This document shows positions 24,868-33,401 of a stretch of DNA of 64,000 nucleotides, in pieces. The position numbers were made by a program, and so were the translations under genes. The DNA lies in assembly GCA_900472485.1 (NCBI GenBank), contig UCII01000010.1, positions 124,001 to 188,000 of the forward strand, written 5' to 3'. Below the pieces are notes generated by a model. That model saw nothing but the letters and a program-made list of their open reading frames with translations. It was not told where the DNA came from and searched no databases. Position 1 is the stretch's first letter. Each line of letters opens with the position of its first letter. This DNA is from Hyphomicrobiales bacterium (lineage in GTDB: Bacteria; Pseudomonadota; Alphaproteobacteria; Rhizobiales; Rhizobiaceae).

Positions 24868-26247
24868 ATGCCCTTGATCAACCGCCGTCTCCTGTCGCTC
24901 CTCGCGCTCGCGGGCCTGTCGCTTGCGGGTGCGGCTGTCGGCATGGCAAACGAACCGGCCGCCAGTGCTTCGGCAACCGATGGCTATGATGACCAGGCGC
25001 CGCTGAGCGCGGTGGCCCAGCTCGGCAAGAAGCTGTTCTTCGATCCCTCGCTCTCCGGCAGCGGCCAGATGTCCTGCGCCACGTGCCATGATCCGGCCAA
25101 CCATTATGCGCCGGCCAACGGTCTTGCCGTCCAGCTCGGTGGCCCGCATCTCGATCAGCCCGGCATCCGCGCCGTGCCCAGCCTCGCCTATAAGATGTCG
25201 ACGCCTTCCTTCTCGATCGGAGAAGAGAGCGCTGCCGACGAAGCGGCGGAAGCCTCGCCGATGATCGAAGCATCGGGCGTGGCTCTCGCCAATGCCCCCG
25301 CCGCCGTCACCGGCCCGCTGACGGCACAGGCCGTCGTGAAGGCCGATGCAGCTGCGGCCAATCTCGTGCCGCAGGGTGGCATGTTCTGGGACGGGCGCGT
25401 CGATTCGCTGGAGGAACAGGCCCTGCAGCCAATGATCTCGCCCTACGAAATGGCGAATGCCGATGCGGCCACCGTCTATGCCAAGCTAAAAGAGAGTTAC
25501 GGCAAGGAGATTTCGGCGCTCTTCGGTGACAATATCCTCAACGATCAGGACATGACGATCTCCGAGATCGGCTTCGCGCTCGCCCGCTATCAGATCGAGG
25601 AAAACTCCTTCCATCCCTATACCAGCAAGTACGATTACTATCTGCGCGGCAAGGCAGTGCTGACGGATGCGGAAGCGCGGGGTCTGAAACTGTTCGACGA
25701 TGCGAACAAGGGCAATTGCGCCTCCTGCCACCTCGACAAGGTGACCGGCGATGGGCAAATGCCGAACTTCACCGATTTCGAGTTCGAGGCGCTCGGCGCA
25801 CCGCGCAATCCGGCCATTCCAGCCAATGCCGATGCACATTACTACGACAACGGCATTTGCGGACCGCTGCGCAACGACACCTATTCCGCGCAGCAGCAGA
25901 ATTGCGGGCTGTTCAAAACGCCGACGTTGCGCAATGTCGCTACCCGTCACGTTTTCTTCCACAATGGCGTCTACCGCACACTGGAGGATGTCACCCGCTT
26001 CTACGTCAAGCGCGATACCAATCCGGAGGAAATCTATCCGAAGGATGCAAGCGGCAAGGTGCTGAAATATGATGACCTGCCGGCGCAGTATCAGGCCAAC
26101 ATCGACGTCATCGACGCGCCGATGAACCGCAAGCCCGGCGATACCCCAGCGCTCAGCGACACCGAGATCGCGGATATCGTCGCTTTCCTGAAAACGCTGA
26201 CGGATGGATACGATCCGGCGAAGGACGGCATCAAGGCAGCGAAATAG
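24868..26247 (+). CDS. Di-haem cytochrome c peroxidase/MauG-family protein
   Basis: 459 residues with a signal peptide (residues 1-28). Two c-type haem sites are visible, CATCH at 70-74 and CASCH at 284-288, with the conserved FDPSLSGSGQMSCATCH opening, FWDGRVDSLEEQALQP and KTPTLRNVATRHVFFHNG blocks. An Ala-rich insert at about 114-168 enlarges the region between the haems and makes the protein longer than typical CcpA-type peroxidases. It acts in the periplasm, on peroxide or a protein substrate. It lies 19 bases after the phosphoesterase gene with a ribosome site AAGGGAG, so the two form an operon. Confidence 0.92.
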   Translation: MPLINRRLLSLLALAGLSLAGAAVGMANEPAASASATDGYDDQAPLSAVAQLGKKLFFDPSLSGSGQMSCATCHDPANHYAPANGLAVQLGGPHLDQPGIRAVPSLAYKMSTPSFSIGEESAADEAAEASPMIEASGVALANAPAAVTGPLTAQAVVKADAAAANLVPQGGMFWDGRVDSLEEQALQPMISPYEMANADAATVYAKLKESYGKEISALFGDNILNDQDMTISEIGFALARYQIEENSFHPYTSKYDYYLRGKAVLTDAEARGLKLFDDANKGNCASCHLDKVTGDGQMPNFTDFEFEALGAPRNPAIPANADAHYYDNGICGPLRNDTYSAQQQNCGLFKTPTLRNVATRHVFFHNGVYRTLEDVTRFYVKRDTNPEEIYPKDASGKVLKYDDLPAQYQANIDVIDAPMNRKPGDTPALSDTEIADIVAFLKTLTDGYDPAKDGIKAAK

Positions 26248-26279
26248 AAACGCCTCCGCATGTCCAGGCGGAGGCGTTT
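26248..26279. terminator. Terminator hairpin after the peroxidase gene
   Basis: A near-perfect 11-12 base stem (AAACGCCTCCGC / GCGGAGGCGTTT) starts right at the stop codon. A-run and T-run at the ends allow use in both directions, which suits the convergent GNAT gene. Confidence 0.75.
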
Positions 26280-26304
26280 GATATTCCAGGGCTGTCCGGG
26301 CGCC

Positions 26305-26895
26305 TTAAGCGGCCTTTGCTATCGGCGGCTGAGCCAGTTTGCGGCCGCTGGCGACAATCATGCCCGCGGCATTGTCGAGCCAGCCTTCCTTGAGTTCGAG
26401 AGCCAGGAAGCGCTCGCGCTGAAACGGGCCCGGCATGACAAGATGGCGTGTCTTTGCGGCGAAGAAACCGAAACGCTCGTAGTAAGGCGCATCGCCAACG
26501 AGCAGGATCGCGCCATGGCCGCGCTTCTTGGCTTCCAGGATGGCGGCGCGCATCAGCGCGGAACCAATACCCTTACCTTCATAGGCGGGATCGATCGCCA
26601 GCGGGCCGAGCAGCAGCGCATCGACCGGACGGGTCTCGCGATCGACGCCGGCTTCGACGTTCCACAGACGGACCGTGCCGATGACATGGCCGGCGCGATC
26701 GCGCGCGACCAGCGCCAGGCCCTCAGCCGGCACGCGGCCCTGGCGCAGCTTTTCCGACGACTTCTTGCGGCGGTCTGGCCCCATGGCGCGATCCAGCAGG
26801 TTTTCACGCGCAACGACATCGCCTGCATTTTCCAGGTCGAGGGTGAATGTGGACGGCGCAAAGAATGCGCGGACAGAATCAAGAACAGCGGCCAT
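26305..26895 (-). CDS. GNAT-family N-acetyltransferase
   Basis: 196 residues. The acetyl-CoA site is visible as LLLGPLAIDPAYEGKGIGSALMRAAILEAKKRG (motif A with Q/RxxGxG/A variant EGKGIGS), followed by ILLVGDAPYYERFGF, a pattern typical of the COG3153 group. Substrate unknown. The gene is downstream of the ornithine/lysine decarboxylase on the same strand, separated by about 110 bases. Acetylation of a polyamine is conceivable, but nothing in the sequence proves it. Confidence 0.9.
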   Translation of the reverse strand: MAAVLDSVRAFFAPSTFTLDLENAGDVVARENLLDRAMGPDRRKKSSEKLRQGRVPAEGLALVARDRAGHVIGTVRLWNVEAGVDRETRPVDALLLGPLAIDPAYEGKGIGSALMRAAILEAKKRGHGAILLVGDAPYYERFGFFAAKTRHLVMPGPFQRERFLALELKEGWLDNAAGMIVASGRKLAQPPIAKAA

Positions 26896-27008
26896 CTCGG
26901 CCTCCCGTGCCCAATACCGTTATCAGCGGTGGTGACGAACTATTGTGAGGGTGCCGCCCCGGCTGGCTACGGGGGCAGCTTTGTCGAACTTCAGATCCCT
27001 GCCGGACC

Positions 27009-28142
27009 TCAGATAATGTAGGCCTTTAACGGATCGAAGCCGTTGAACGCCACAGCCGAGTAGGTCGTGGTGTAGGCGCCGGTGCCTTCAATCAGGACCT
27101 CATCGCCGATGGTGAGCGACACCGGCAGTGGATAGAGGTTCTTTTCATAGAGCACGTCAGCCGAATCGCAGGTCGGGCCGGCGATGACGCATGGTTCCAT
27201 CTCGTCGCCATCGCGCGTCGTGCGGATCGGGTAACGGATCGCCTCGTCCATGGTTTCGGCCAGACCGCCGAACTTGCCGATGTCGAGGAAGACCCAGCGA
27301 GCGGCGTCGTTGTCCGACTTCTTCGAAATCAGGACGACCTCAGCCTTGATCACCCCGGCATTGCCGACCATGCCGCGGCCCGGCTCGATGATCGTGTGCG
27401 GGATCTGGTTGCCGAAATGGGCGCGCAGAGACGCAAAGATCGCCTTGCCATAGGCTTCGGCCGAGGGAACGTCGCGCAGATACTTGGTCGGGAAACCGCC
27501 GCCCATGTTGACCATCTGCAGGTGGATGCCCTGCTTGGCGAGCGAGACGAAGACGCGCTTGGCATCGGCAAGAGCATCGTCCCAGGCATCGACCTTAGTC
27601 ATCTGCGAGCCGACGTGGAAAGACACGCCGTAGGATTCCAGACCCAGCTGATGCGCGTAGACGAGAACGTCGACGGCCATCTGCGGGACGCAGCCGAACT
27701 TGCGCGACAGCGGCCATTCCGCACCCTCGCCATCGGTCAGGACGCGGCAAAACACGCGGGCGCCCGGGGCTGCACGCGAAATCTTCTCGACTTCCTCGTG
27801 GCTATCGACGGCGAAGAGGTTGATACCGAGTGCATGCGCACGGGCGATATCGCGCTCCTTCTTGATGGTGTTGCCGTAGGAGATGCGCTGTGCGGTCGCG
27901 CCGGCATCGAGCGCCATTTCGATTTCGGCGACGGACGCGCAATCGAAGTTGGAGCCGAGGCTTGCGAGCAGACGCAGCACTTCCGGAGCCGGGTTGGCCT
28001 TGACGGCATAATAGATGGCGCTGTCCGGCATAGCATGACGGAAGGCATGAAAATTGTCGCGGACGACATCGAGATCGACCACCAGGCAAGGACCGTCCGG
28101 ACGTCGGGTAGCGAGGAAATCGCGAATACGTTGCGTGGTCAT
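27009..28142 (-). CDS. Ornithine/lysine decarboxylase, alanine-racemase fold
   Basis: 377 residues, PLP-dependent group IV decarboxylase that makes putrescine or cadaverine. PLP lysine is K48 in YYAVKANP; HVGSQ, GGGFPTKY and the phosphate-binding IIEPGRGMVGNAG follow; the catalytic Cys is C325 in GPTCDSADVLYE. This corresponds to the Odc2-type enzyme of rhizobia. Ribosome site GAAAGGGA precedes the ATG. A structured leader of more than 400 bases upstream suggests regulation at the RNA level by polyamines or ornithine. Confidence 0.95.
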   Translation of the reverse strand: MTTQRIRDFLATRRPDGPCLVVDLDVVRDNFHAFRHAMPDSAIYYAVKANPAPEVLRLLASLGSNFDCASVAEIEMALDAGATAQRISYGNTIKKERDIARAHALGINLFAVDSHEEVEKISRAAPGARVFCRVLTDGEGAEWPLSRKFGCVPQMAVDVLVYAHQLGLESYGVSFHVGSQMTKVDAWDDALADAKRVFVSLAKQGIHLQMVNMGGGFPTKYLRDVPSAEAYGKAIFASLRAHFGNQIPHTIIEPGRGMVGNAGVIKAEVVLISKKSDNDAARWVFLDIGKFGGLAETMDEAIRYPIRTTRDGDEMEPCVIAGPTCDSADVLYEKNLYPLPVSLTIGDEVLIEGTGAYTTTYSAVAFNGFDPLKAYII

Positions 28143-28560
28143 GTCAATTCCCTTTCAATTCCAAAGGCTCCGGGGAAAACCCAGAGGACAAAGGGCGACG
28201 CTCACTCGCTCAGGAACCAGCCGGTGGAGACCCCGGTACCGTGCAAATGCGCGAAGCGCGGATGATGAACCAGTGCCGCAAGCGGCGCTAATTCGCTTTG
28301 TCTGCCATGGATTGGAGGGAATATCCCAACCGCACTTCCGGCAATGAAGGTGTGCCTCTTCAGTAACCCCGGCTGATGGAAAGCCGGGAGAGAACAAAAA
28401 GGCCCGCACCGTCGTTGCTTCAGATGTCCTCGCATTTTCCGGTTGGCCGGAATAGCGACTGGAGGGGTTAATTCCAGGTACCTTACCGATTTTCTCACCA
28501 CATCGAGGATCGGCGGACACCCACGGGCACGTGCGACTTTGGGCTGACCCCGAAATAGGA
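28143..28560 (-). ncRNA. Structured 5' leader of the decarboxylase gene, probable speF RNA motif
   Basis: A gene-free stretch of over 400 bases between the decarboxylase and the divergent LysR gene. Reading on the minus strand there are several hairpins: CCCGGC...GCCGGG (about 28370-28390), GCGCCGC...GCGGC (about 28275-28290) and GCGC-TTCG-GCGC-like (about 28250-28262), and the segment ending just before the gene is again G/C-rich. The speF motif is a known alphaproteobacterial leader upstream of ornithine decarboxylase genes. Position and length agree; I could not match the consensus base by base. Confidence 0.55.
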
Positions 28561-28670
28561 ATATTCGCCGACATAATCAAGAAAATTTTTCTCCCATGCC
28601 CGAAAAAAATAATTGAACAAATCGAAGCATTTTGTTCAACATCCGGAAACAGTTAGCGAGAGGCTTCGCC

Positions 28671-29564
28671 ATGGACACTTTGACCCGGATTCGCGCCTTT
28701 ATCGACGTGGTCGAAGCCGAAGGATTTTCAGCGGCTGCCCGCAAGACCGGCCGCTCCAAGGCGCTGCTGTCGAAATATGTCCGTGAACTGGAAGACGAGC
28801 TTGGCGCGCTGCTCTTGAACCGCACCACGCGTCAGTTCTCCATGACGGAGGCCGGCCATACCTATTATCGCACCGCCTCCGATATCCTAAAGGAGATCGA
28901 TAATCTTGCCGACCTCGTGCGCGAGAACAATCAGCAGCTTAAAGGCCGGCTGCGTGTTTCCGTGCCACGTACCTTCGTCGATGCCGATGTCGGGCAGTCG
29001 CTGATCGACTTCGCCAAGGAGAATCCCGATCTTGCGCTGGAAATCGCTGCCGACGACCGCTTCGTGGACTTGATCGAGGAAGGCTTCGATGTCGCCGTCC
29101 GCATCACCAAGCTCGAAGACTCCGGCATGATTGCCCGCAAGATTTCCGATTTTCGCGTCCATCTCTGCGCGACGCAAGCGTTCCTCGATCGCTATCCGAC
29201 GCTGGAACATCCGACAGACCTTACGCGCATTCCCTTCATCATCGACACCAACACCCGCTCGCAAGGCACTATTCGCTTCGTCGATGCCGACAGCACGACC
29301 TTCAACGTCGCCATCAACGGCACGCTCGAGGTCAACAGCCCGCATGCGACGCTGCGCGCGGCTCTCGCCGATCTCGGCGTTGCCATCGTCCCGGATTTCA
29401 TCGGCCGCAAGGCGATCGAAAGCGGGCAGTTGCTGACGTTGTTCAACGACTACCTGCCGACGGACCGCGGCATCTATGCCGTCTATCCTCACCGCCGCTA
29501 TCTCCCGGCCAAGGTGCGCATCTTTGTGGATTACCTGCACAACTGGTTCCGCAAGAACGGCTGA
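28671..29564 (+). CDS. LysR-family transcriptional regulator
   Basis: 297 residues. The N-terminal winged helix-turn-helix covers residues 1-60 (IRAFIDVVEAEGFSAAARKTGRSKALLSKYVRELEDELGALLLNRTTRQ), followed by a LysR effector domain that resembles the CrgA/AaeR-type group. AGAGG upstream fixes the ATG. It diverges from the decarboxylase gene with its long leader between. Its own target cannot be told from the DNA: it could act on the decarboxylase promoter or on the DUF1007/NicO genes downstream on its own strand. Confidence 0.93.
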   Translation: MDTLTRIRAFIDVVEAEGFSAAARKTGRSKALLSKYVRELEDELGALLLNRTTRQFSMTEAGHTYYRTASDILKEIDNLADLVRENNQQLKGRLRVSVPRTFVDADVGQSLIDFAKENPDLALEIAADDRFVDLIEEGFDVAVRITKLEDSGMIARKISDFRVHLCATQAFLDRYPTLEHPTDLTRIPFIIDTNTRSQGTIRFVDADSTTFNVAINGTLEVNSPHATLRAALADLGVAIVPDFIGRKAIESGQLLTLFNDYLPTDRGIYAVYPHRRYLPAKVRIFVDYLHNWFRKNG

Positions 29565-29630
29565 ACGGCCGAGGTTGGCCGGCCGGTCCCAATTCCGTCT
29601 CATTTCCTGACCAGAAAACGAAGTGAATCA

Positions 29631-30314
29631 ATGCTCGCGAAACCTATCGGACGCATGAGAAAATCCACGACCGCCTACGCTGTTGCCCTGACCGGCGGCC
29701 TGTTGCTCGTGCCGGCCGTAGCATCGGCGCATCCGCATATTTTCGTGGAAGCCCGTCTGGAAGTGCTCGCCGGCGCGGATGGCAACGTGCAGGAACTGCG
29801 CAACGTCTGGCGCTTCGACGAAGTGTTCTCTTCCTCCGTCCTCATGGATTTCGACAAGAACACCAATCTGAAACTCGATCCCGACGAGCTGAAAGAGGTT
29901 GGCAAGACGGTGCGCGAGTCTCTGGCAGACTACGATTATTATGCGAACCTGACGCTCAACGGCAAAGTGATCAAGGTGAACAAGCCCGATGTCATCAATG
30001 TCGACTTCCGCGACGGCCAGCTCCTGATGTTCTTCGCCGTCAAGCCGGCCGAGCCGATGCCGCTCGCCAAGGGCAACACGCTGAGCTTCGGCATCTACGA
30101 CCCGACGCTCTATACCTCGATCGATTTCCCGAGCGACAATGAATTGGTGACAGAGGGCGACGCCTTCAAAAGCTGCACACATAAGGTCGTCCGGCCCAAT
30201 CCGGATGAGGTCATCGCCGAGAACAAGTCCACCTTGACGGATGCCTTCTTCAACGATCCGACGGGAACGACCATGTCGAAGCTCTTCGCAACGCGGATAG
30301 ATGTGCAATGCTGA
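29631..30314 (+). CDS. DUF1007-family exported protein
   Basis: 227 residues with a signal peptide ending near ASAHPHIFVEARLEV. The HPH motif at the mature N terminus is a metal-binding hint typical of DUF1007. The rest is beta-rich, with FDEVFSSSVLMDFDKN and CTHKVVRPNPDE, and a C-terminal cysteine. The family is often found next to NicO transporters and here its stop overlaps the NicO start (ATGCTGA). A periplasmic Ni2+/Co2+ handling role is inferred. Confidence 0.88.
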   Translation: MLAKPIGRMRKSTTAYAVALTGGLLLVPAVASAHPHIFVEARLEVLAGADGNVQELRNVWRFDEVFSSSVLMDFDKNTNLKLDPDELKEVGKTVRESLADYDYYANLTLNGKVIKVNKPDVINVDFRDGQLLMFFAVKPAEPMPLAKGNTLSFGIYDPTLYTSIDFPSDNELVTEGDAFKSCTHKVVRPNPDEVIAENKSTLTDAFFNDPTGTTMSKLFATRIDVQC

Positions 30315-31420
30315 TTTCGAGACTAAGGACGCTTGTGCCGGCCGCAGCTGTCGCCCTTCTGGCGGCAGCCAGCTTTGCCCATGCCGCTGGCTCGCCGCTC
30401 GGCATTGGCACGGCCGAGCCGAGCTTCCAGCCGATGGGCGGGCCGCTTGCGCCGATTTTCCTCTATGTGAACTACGAGCAGCAGGCTTTCTATCGCGCGC
30501 TCACCAAGTCCATCGAAGCCATGCGCCAGGACCCATGGCAGCTCTGGACGCTGATTGGCCTCTCTTTCGCCTATGGCATCTTCCATGCCGCCGGCCCCGG
30601 CCACGGCAAGGCGGTGATTTCCTCCTATATGGTCGCCAATGAGATCGAGCTGAAACGCGGCATCGGCATCTCCTTCGTCTCGGCGCTCATTCAGGGCCTC
30701 GTCGCCGTCCTTGTCGTCGGCGCCGCCTACTTCGTCCTGCGCGGTTCCGGCATCACCATGACGATGGCGACCAACGCCATGGAGATCACAAGCTTCGTCA
30801 TGGTCATCCTGTTCGGCAGCTGGCTCTTGTTCCGCAAGGTGCGGGCGATGATGCAGAGCCGGGCACAGCGTCAGGAAATGCAGCTTGCGACATCGGCCGG
30901 GCCAATCAGCCTCTCGCTGTTCGAGGGAGCAGCTACAGGCACGGATTCGGCAAGAGGTTTTGCGCGCAGCAGCACCACTATGCCCGCTGCCGGCGGCTAT
31001 CAATGCTATGATCCCGCCCATACGACCGGTGACGGCGCTTACTGCGAGACCTGCGGCCACGCCCATCTTCCCGACCCGAAGATGTTGTCGAACGAAAAAT
31101 TCAGTGCCCGTGAGGCCTGGTCCGCGATCGCCGCCGTCGGCCTGCGGCCATGCTCGGGCGCACTGCTGGTCATGACCTTTTCGATGCTGAACGGGCTCTA
31201 TCTCGGCGGTCTGCTGTCCGTGCTGGCCATGTCGATCGGCACGGCACTCACCGTCTCGCTGCTTGCCATCATCGCCGTCTTCGCGAAAGGCACCGCCGTC
31301 CGCTTCACCGGCAAGGGCTCGATACTTTCGGTTTGGGTGGGTAACGGTATCGAGATCCTCGGCGCACTGCTCGTCATCTGCACGGGCATCATCCTGCTCG
31401 GCGCCTCACTGCAGAACTGA
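30308..31420 (+). CDS. Nickel/cobalt transporter, NicO/RcnA family
   Basis: 370 residues. An N-terminal signal-like helix, then about six transmembrane helices. The first core helix carries YGIFHAAGPGHGKAVISSY, the family metal motif, and a later one GLRPCSGALLVMTFSMLNGL. A long cytoplasmic loop between residues about 185 and 260 contains CETCGHAHLPDP, possibly metal-binding. It would export Ni2+ or Co2+ (or import, as in NicT relatives). It is translationally coupled to the DUF1007 gene by a seven-base overlap. Confidence 0.92.
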   Translation: MLISRLRTLVPAAAVALLAAASFAHAAGSPLGIGTAEPSFQPMGGPLAPIFLYVNYEQQAFYRALTKSIEAMRQDPWQLWTLIGLSFAYGIFHAAGPGHGKAVISSYMVANEIELKRGIGISFVSALIQGLVAVLVVGAAYFVLRGSGITMTMATNAMEITSFVMVILFGSWLLFRKVRAMMQSRAQRQEMQLATSAGPISLSLFEGAATGTDSARGFARSSTTMPAAGGYQCYDPAHTTGDGAYCETCGHAHLPDPKMLSNEKFSAREAWSAIAAVGLRPCSGALLVMTFSMLNGLYLGGLLSVLAMSIGTALTVSLLAIIAVFAKGTAVRFTGKGSILSVWVGNGIEILGALLVICTGIILLGASLQN

Positions 31421-31458
31421 GCGATTTCCGAGAGTTCGGGAGAGCCTTACGCTAGAGC

Positions 31459-31683
31459 TTACGGCTTATTGCGACGCTGATAGCGCGCCCGCATCCAGAA
31501 CACGAAGAAGAACGCCAGGATGACGAGCACGCCGAAACCGGTGCCGAGCCATGGCGAGATCGAGCCGAGCCAGACGATGACATTCGGCATCAGATAAAGC
31601 ACGGCTGTCGCGACCAGCAAAATGATACCGGCTGCGATCGCCGCCGATCGGGTCTCGCTTTTCTTATCCGTCAATATAGCCAT
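31459..31683 (-). CDS. Small two-helix membrane protein, unknown function
   Basis: 74 residues with two hydrophobic helices (AAIAAGIILLVATAVLYLMPNVIVWL and LGTGFGVLVILAFFFVFWM), charged at both ends. No recognised family. It converges with the NicO gene and is followed upstream on its own strand by the DUF533 gene after about 70 bases. Confidence 0.72.
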   Translation of the reverse strand: MAILTDKKSETRSAAIAAGIILLVATAVLYLMPNVIVWLGSISPWLGTGFGVLVILAFFFVFWMRARYQRRNKP

Positions 31684-31755
31684 CCCTGACGCCCTGACAT
31701 GAGTTCCGGCGAAGGCTTAGGCCAGCTGCCGAGCAAAGGCAACCGGCCCTATCAG

Positions 31756-32469
31756 TCAGAGCTGAACTTTGGCGCCCGCAACCGTCGCTTCGATATGATC
31801 GACCAGGGCATCGGCCAGGCCAAGCCGTCCGGCCAAGAGATCGAGATAGCCGCGCTCAGCCCGCGAATCCGGTTCGATCGCCAACCGCGACGCGGTATAG
31901 ACCTGCACGCGCTGCTCTTCCGTCTTCGCCGAGGCGACGATGGCGTCGAGATCGACGGGATTGGCAAGTTCGCGCTGGAAGAAGGCTTCCGCCTCGGATC
32001 CGACACCGGCCTCCTGGACTTTGCCGAGGATGCGCTGACGTTCGGAATCGTCGATATGGCCATCGGCGCGGGCGGCGGCGATCATGGCACGCACCAGCGA
32101 AAGCGCAAAATCATTGCTGGCAACCGCCGGCGACGTGCTGAAACCGGAATCTGACGGCGGCGGCAGGAACTGCGGCTCGGCCTGCGGGGCCGATTGCGGC
32201 GCCGGCTGCGGCTGATTGCCATCGCGATAATTCTTGTAGGCCTGATAGCCGAGGCCTGCGATGGCCGCGAGACCGCCAAGCGTCAGCGCATTGCCCGCGA
32301 TCTGACGCCCACTTTTCGTGCCGAGCAGCACGCCGGCAATCGCGCTCGTCGCCATCGGATTGTCCCTGGCGAGATTGATGGCCTGCGTTGCCCTGTCTCT
32401 CACGGTCCCCTGCACCCCTGGAACCTGCGATCCCAGGAACTGGTCAAGAAGCTTGCGGGCGTCGATCAT
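31756..32469 (-). CDS. DUF533/TerB-like protein (YebE-type)
   Basis: 237 residues. N terminus MIDARKLLDQFLGSQVPG, then a hydrophobic glycine-rich segment (ATSAIAGVLLGTKSGRQIAGNALTLGGLAAIAGLGYQAYKNYR) that may insert in the membrane, a Pro/Gln-rich linker, and a TerB-like helical domain (LVRAMIAAARADGHIDDSERQRIL). Typical for DUF533. GGAGGACC upstream fixes the ATG at 32469. Function in this family is unknown; relatives have been linked to envelope stress. Confidence 0.9.
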   Translation of the reverse strand: MIDARKLLDQFLGSQVPGVQGTVRDRATQAINLARDNPMATSAIAGVLLGTKSGRQIAGNALTLGGLAAIAGLGYQAYKNYRDGNQPQPAPQSAPQAEPQFLPPPSDSGFSTSPAVASNDFALSLVRAMIAAARADGHIDDSERQRILGKVQEAGVGSEAEAFFQRELANPVDLDAIVASAKTEEQRVQVYTASRLAIEPDSRAERGYLDLLAGRLGLADALVDHIEATVAGAKVQL

Positions 32470-32544
32470 ATGGATGGTCCTCCGTCCTTTTGATGGTGAA
32501 AGGGAGATAGGAAGCGCAACCGCAAATACCAATCCACATCATGC

Positions 32545-32578
32545 AAAAAGGCGCGAGGAAAGCTCCACGCGCCTTTGA
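32545..32578 (-). terminator. Terminator between eda and the DUF533 gene
   Basis: On the minus strand AAAGGCGCG pairs with CGCGCCTTT around a 12-base loop and is followed by TTTTT-rich sequence. It lies about 25 bases after the eda stop codon. Confidence 0.85.
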
Positions 32579-32602
32579 AATCGAATTCGATAGGCTTGGG
32601 TC

Positions 32603-33241
32603 TCAGCCCTTGAGCGCGGCGGCCTCGGCGGCAAGCTTGGTGATCCCAGCCCAATCGCCTGATGCCACCAGCTCCTTCGGTGCAACCCAGGAGCCGCCGA
32701 CGCAGATGACGTTCGGCAGCGACAGATAATCATGGGCGTTCTTCAGCGAGATGCCGCCGGTCGGGCAGAAGACCGTACCGGCGAGCGGCGACGAAAGGGC
32801 CTTGAGATAGGAGGCACCCCCGGCCTGCTCTGCCGGGAAGAACTTCAGCACGGTATAGCCTTCCTCGCGCAGCGCCATCACTTCGCTTGCGGTCGCGGCA
32901 CCCGGCAGCAGCGGCACGTGCGAGCCGCGCGCAGCGTCGAGCAATTCCTGCGTTGTGCCGGGGCTGACGATAAACTTCGAACCGGCTTCTACGGCCGCGT
33001 CCCACTGGCTGACATTGAGGATCGTACCGGCCCCGACTTCAGCCCCTTCCACCTCGTCAGCGACAGCCCGGATCGCGTCGAGCGCGCCGGCGGTGCGAAG
33101 CGTGATCTCGATAGCCTTCAGGCCGCCGGCGACGAGCGCGCGGGCAAGCGGCACGGCCGATTTCGCATCGTCGACGATCAGCACGGGAACGACGGGCTGC
33201 AGTTTCAGGATGGAAAGAAGCTTCTCGGTTTTCTCGCCCAT
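32603..33241 (-). CDS. eda: 2-dehydro-3-deoxy-phosphogluconate aldolase
   Basis: 212 residues. The TIM-barrel class I aldolase of the Entner-Doudoroff pathway, cleaving KDPG to pyruvate and glyceraldehyde 3-phosphate. Visible are the catalytic Glu in IEITLRTAGAL, the oxyanion segment VGAGTILN, SPGTT, and the Schiff-base Lys in VLKFFPAEQAGG followed by FCPTGGISLKNAHDYL. Monocistronic, with its own terminator. Sugar acids from the neighbouring catabolic genes would enter here. Confidence 0.95.
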   Translation of the reverse strand: MGEKTEKLLSILKLQPVVPVLIVDDAKSAVPLARALVAGGLKAIEITLRTAGALDAIRAVADEVEGAEVGAGTILNVSQWDAAVEAGSKFIVSPGTTQELLDAARGSHVPLLPGAATASEVMALREEGYTVLKFFPAEQAGGASYLKALSSPLAGTVFCPTGGISLKNAHDYLSLPNVICVGGSWVAPKELVASGDWAGITKLAAEAAALKG

Positions 33242-33401
33242 GGTCGGTTCACTCCCTTTAAAACGATTGAAATCCGGCTTTCGAATAGCCTTCCCGAAGG
33301 TGCTTGTCGAGACAAAAGCTCGCTTTAAATACGACGGGTAGGAAATCGCGGCAACTTGCTATAGGCTATTCCAATCTGTGCCGGTGGAGCATGTCAAACG
33401 C

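Noticed and set aside
28155..28580. Minus-strand frame of 141 codons in the decarboxylase leader
   Set aside because: No ribosome site and no protein-like composition. The region is better explained as structured leader RNA.
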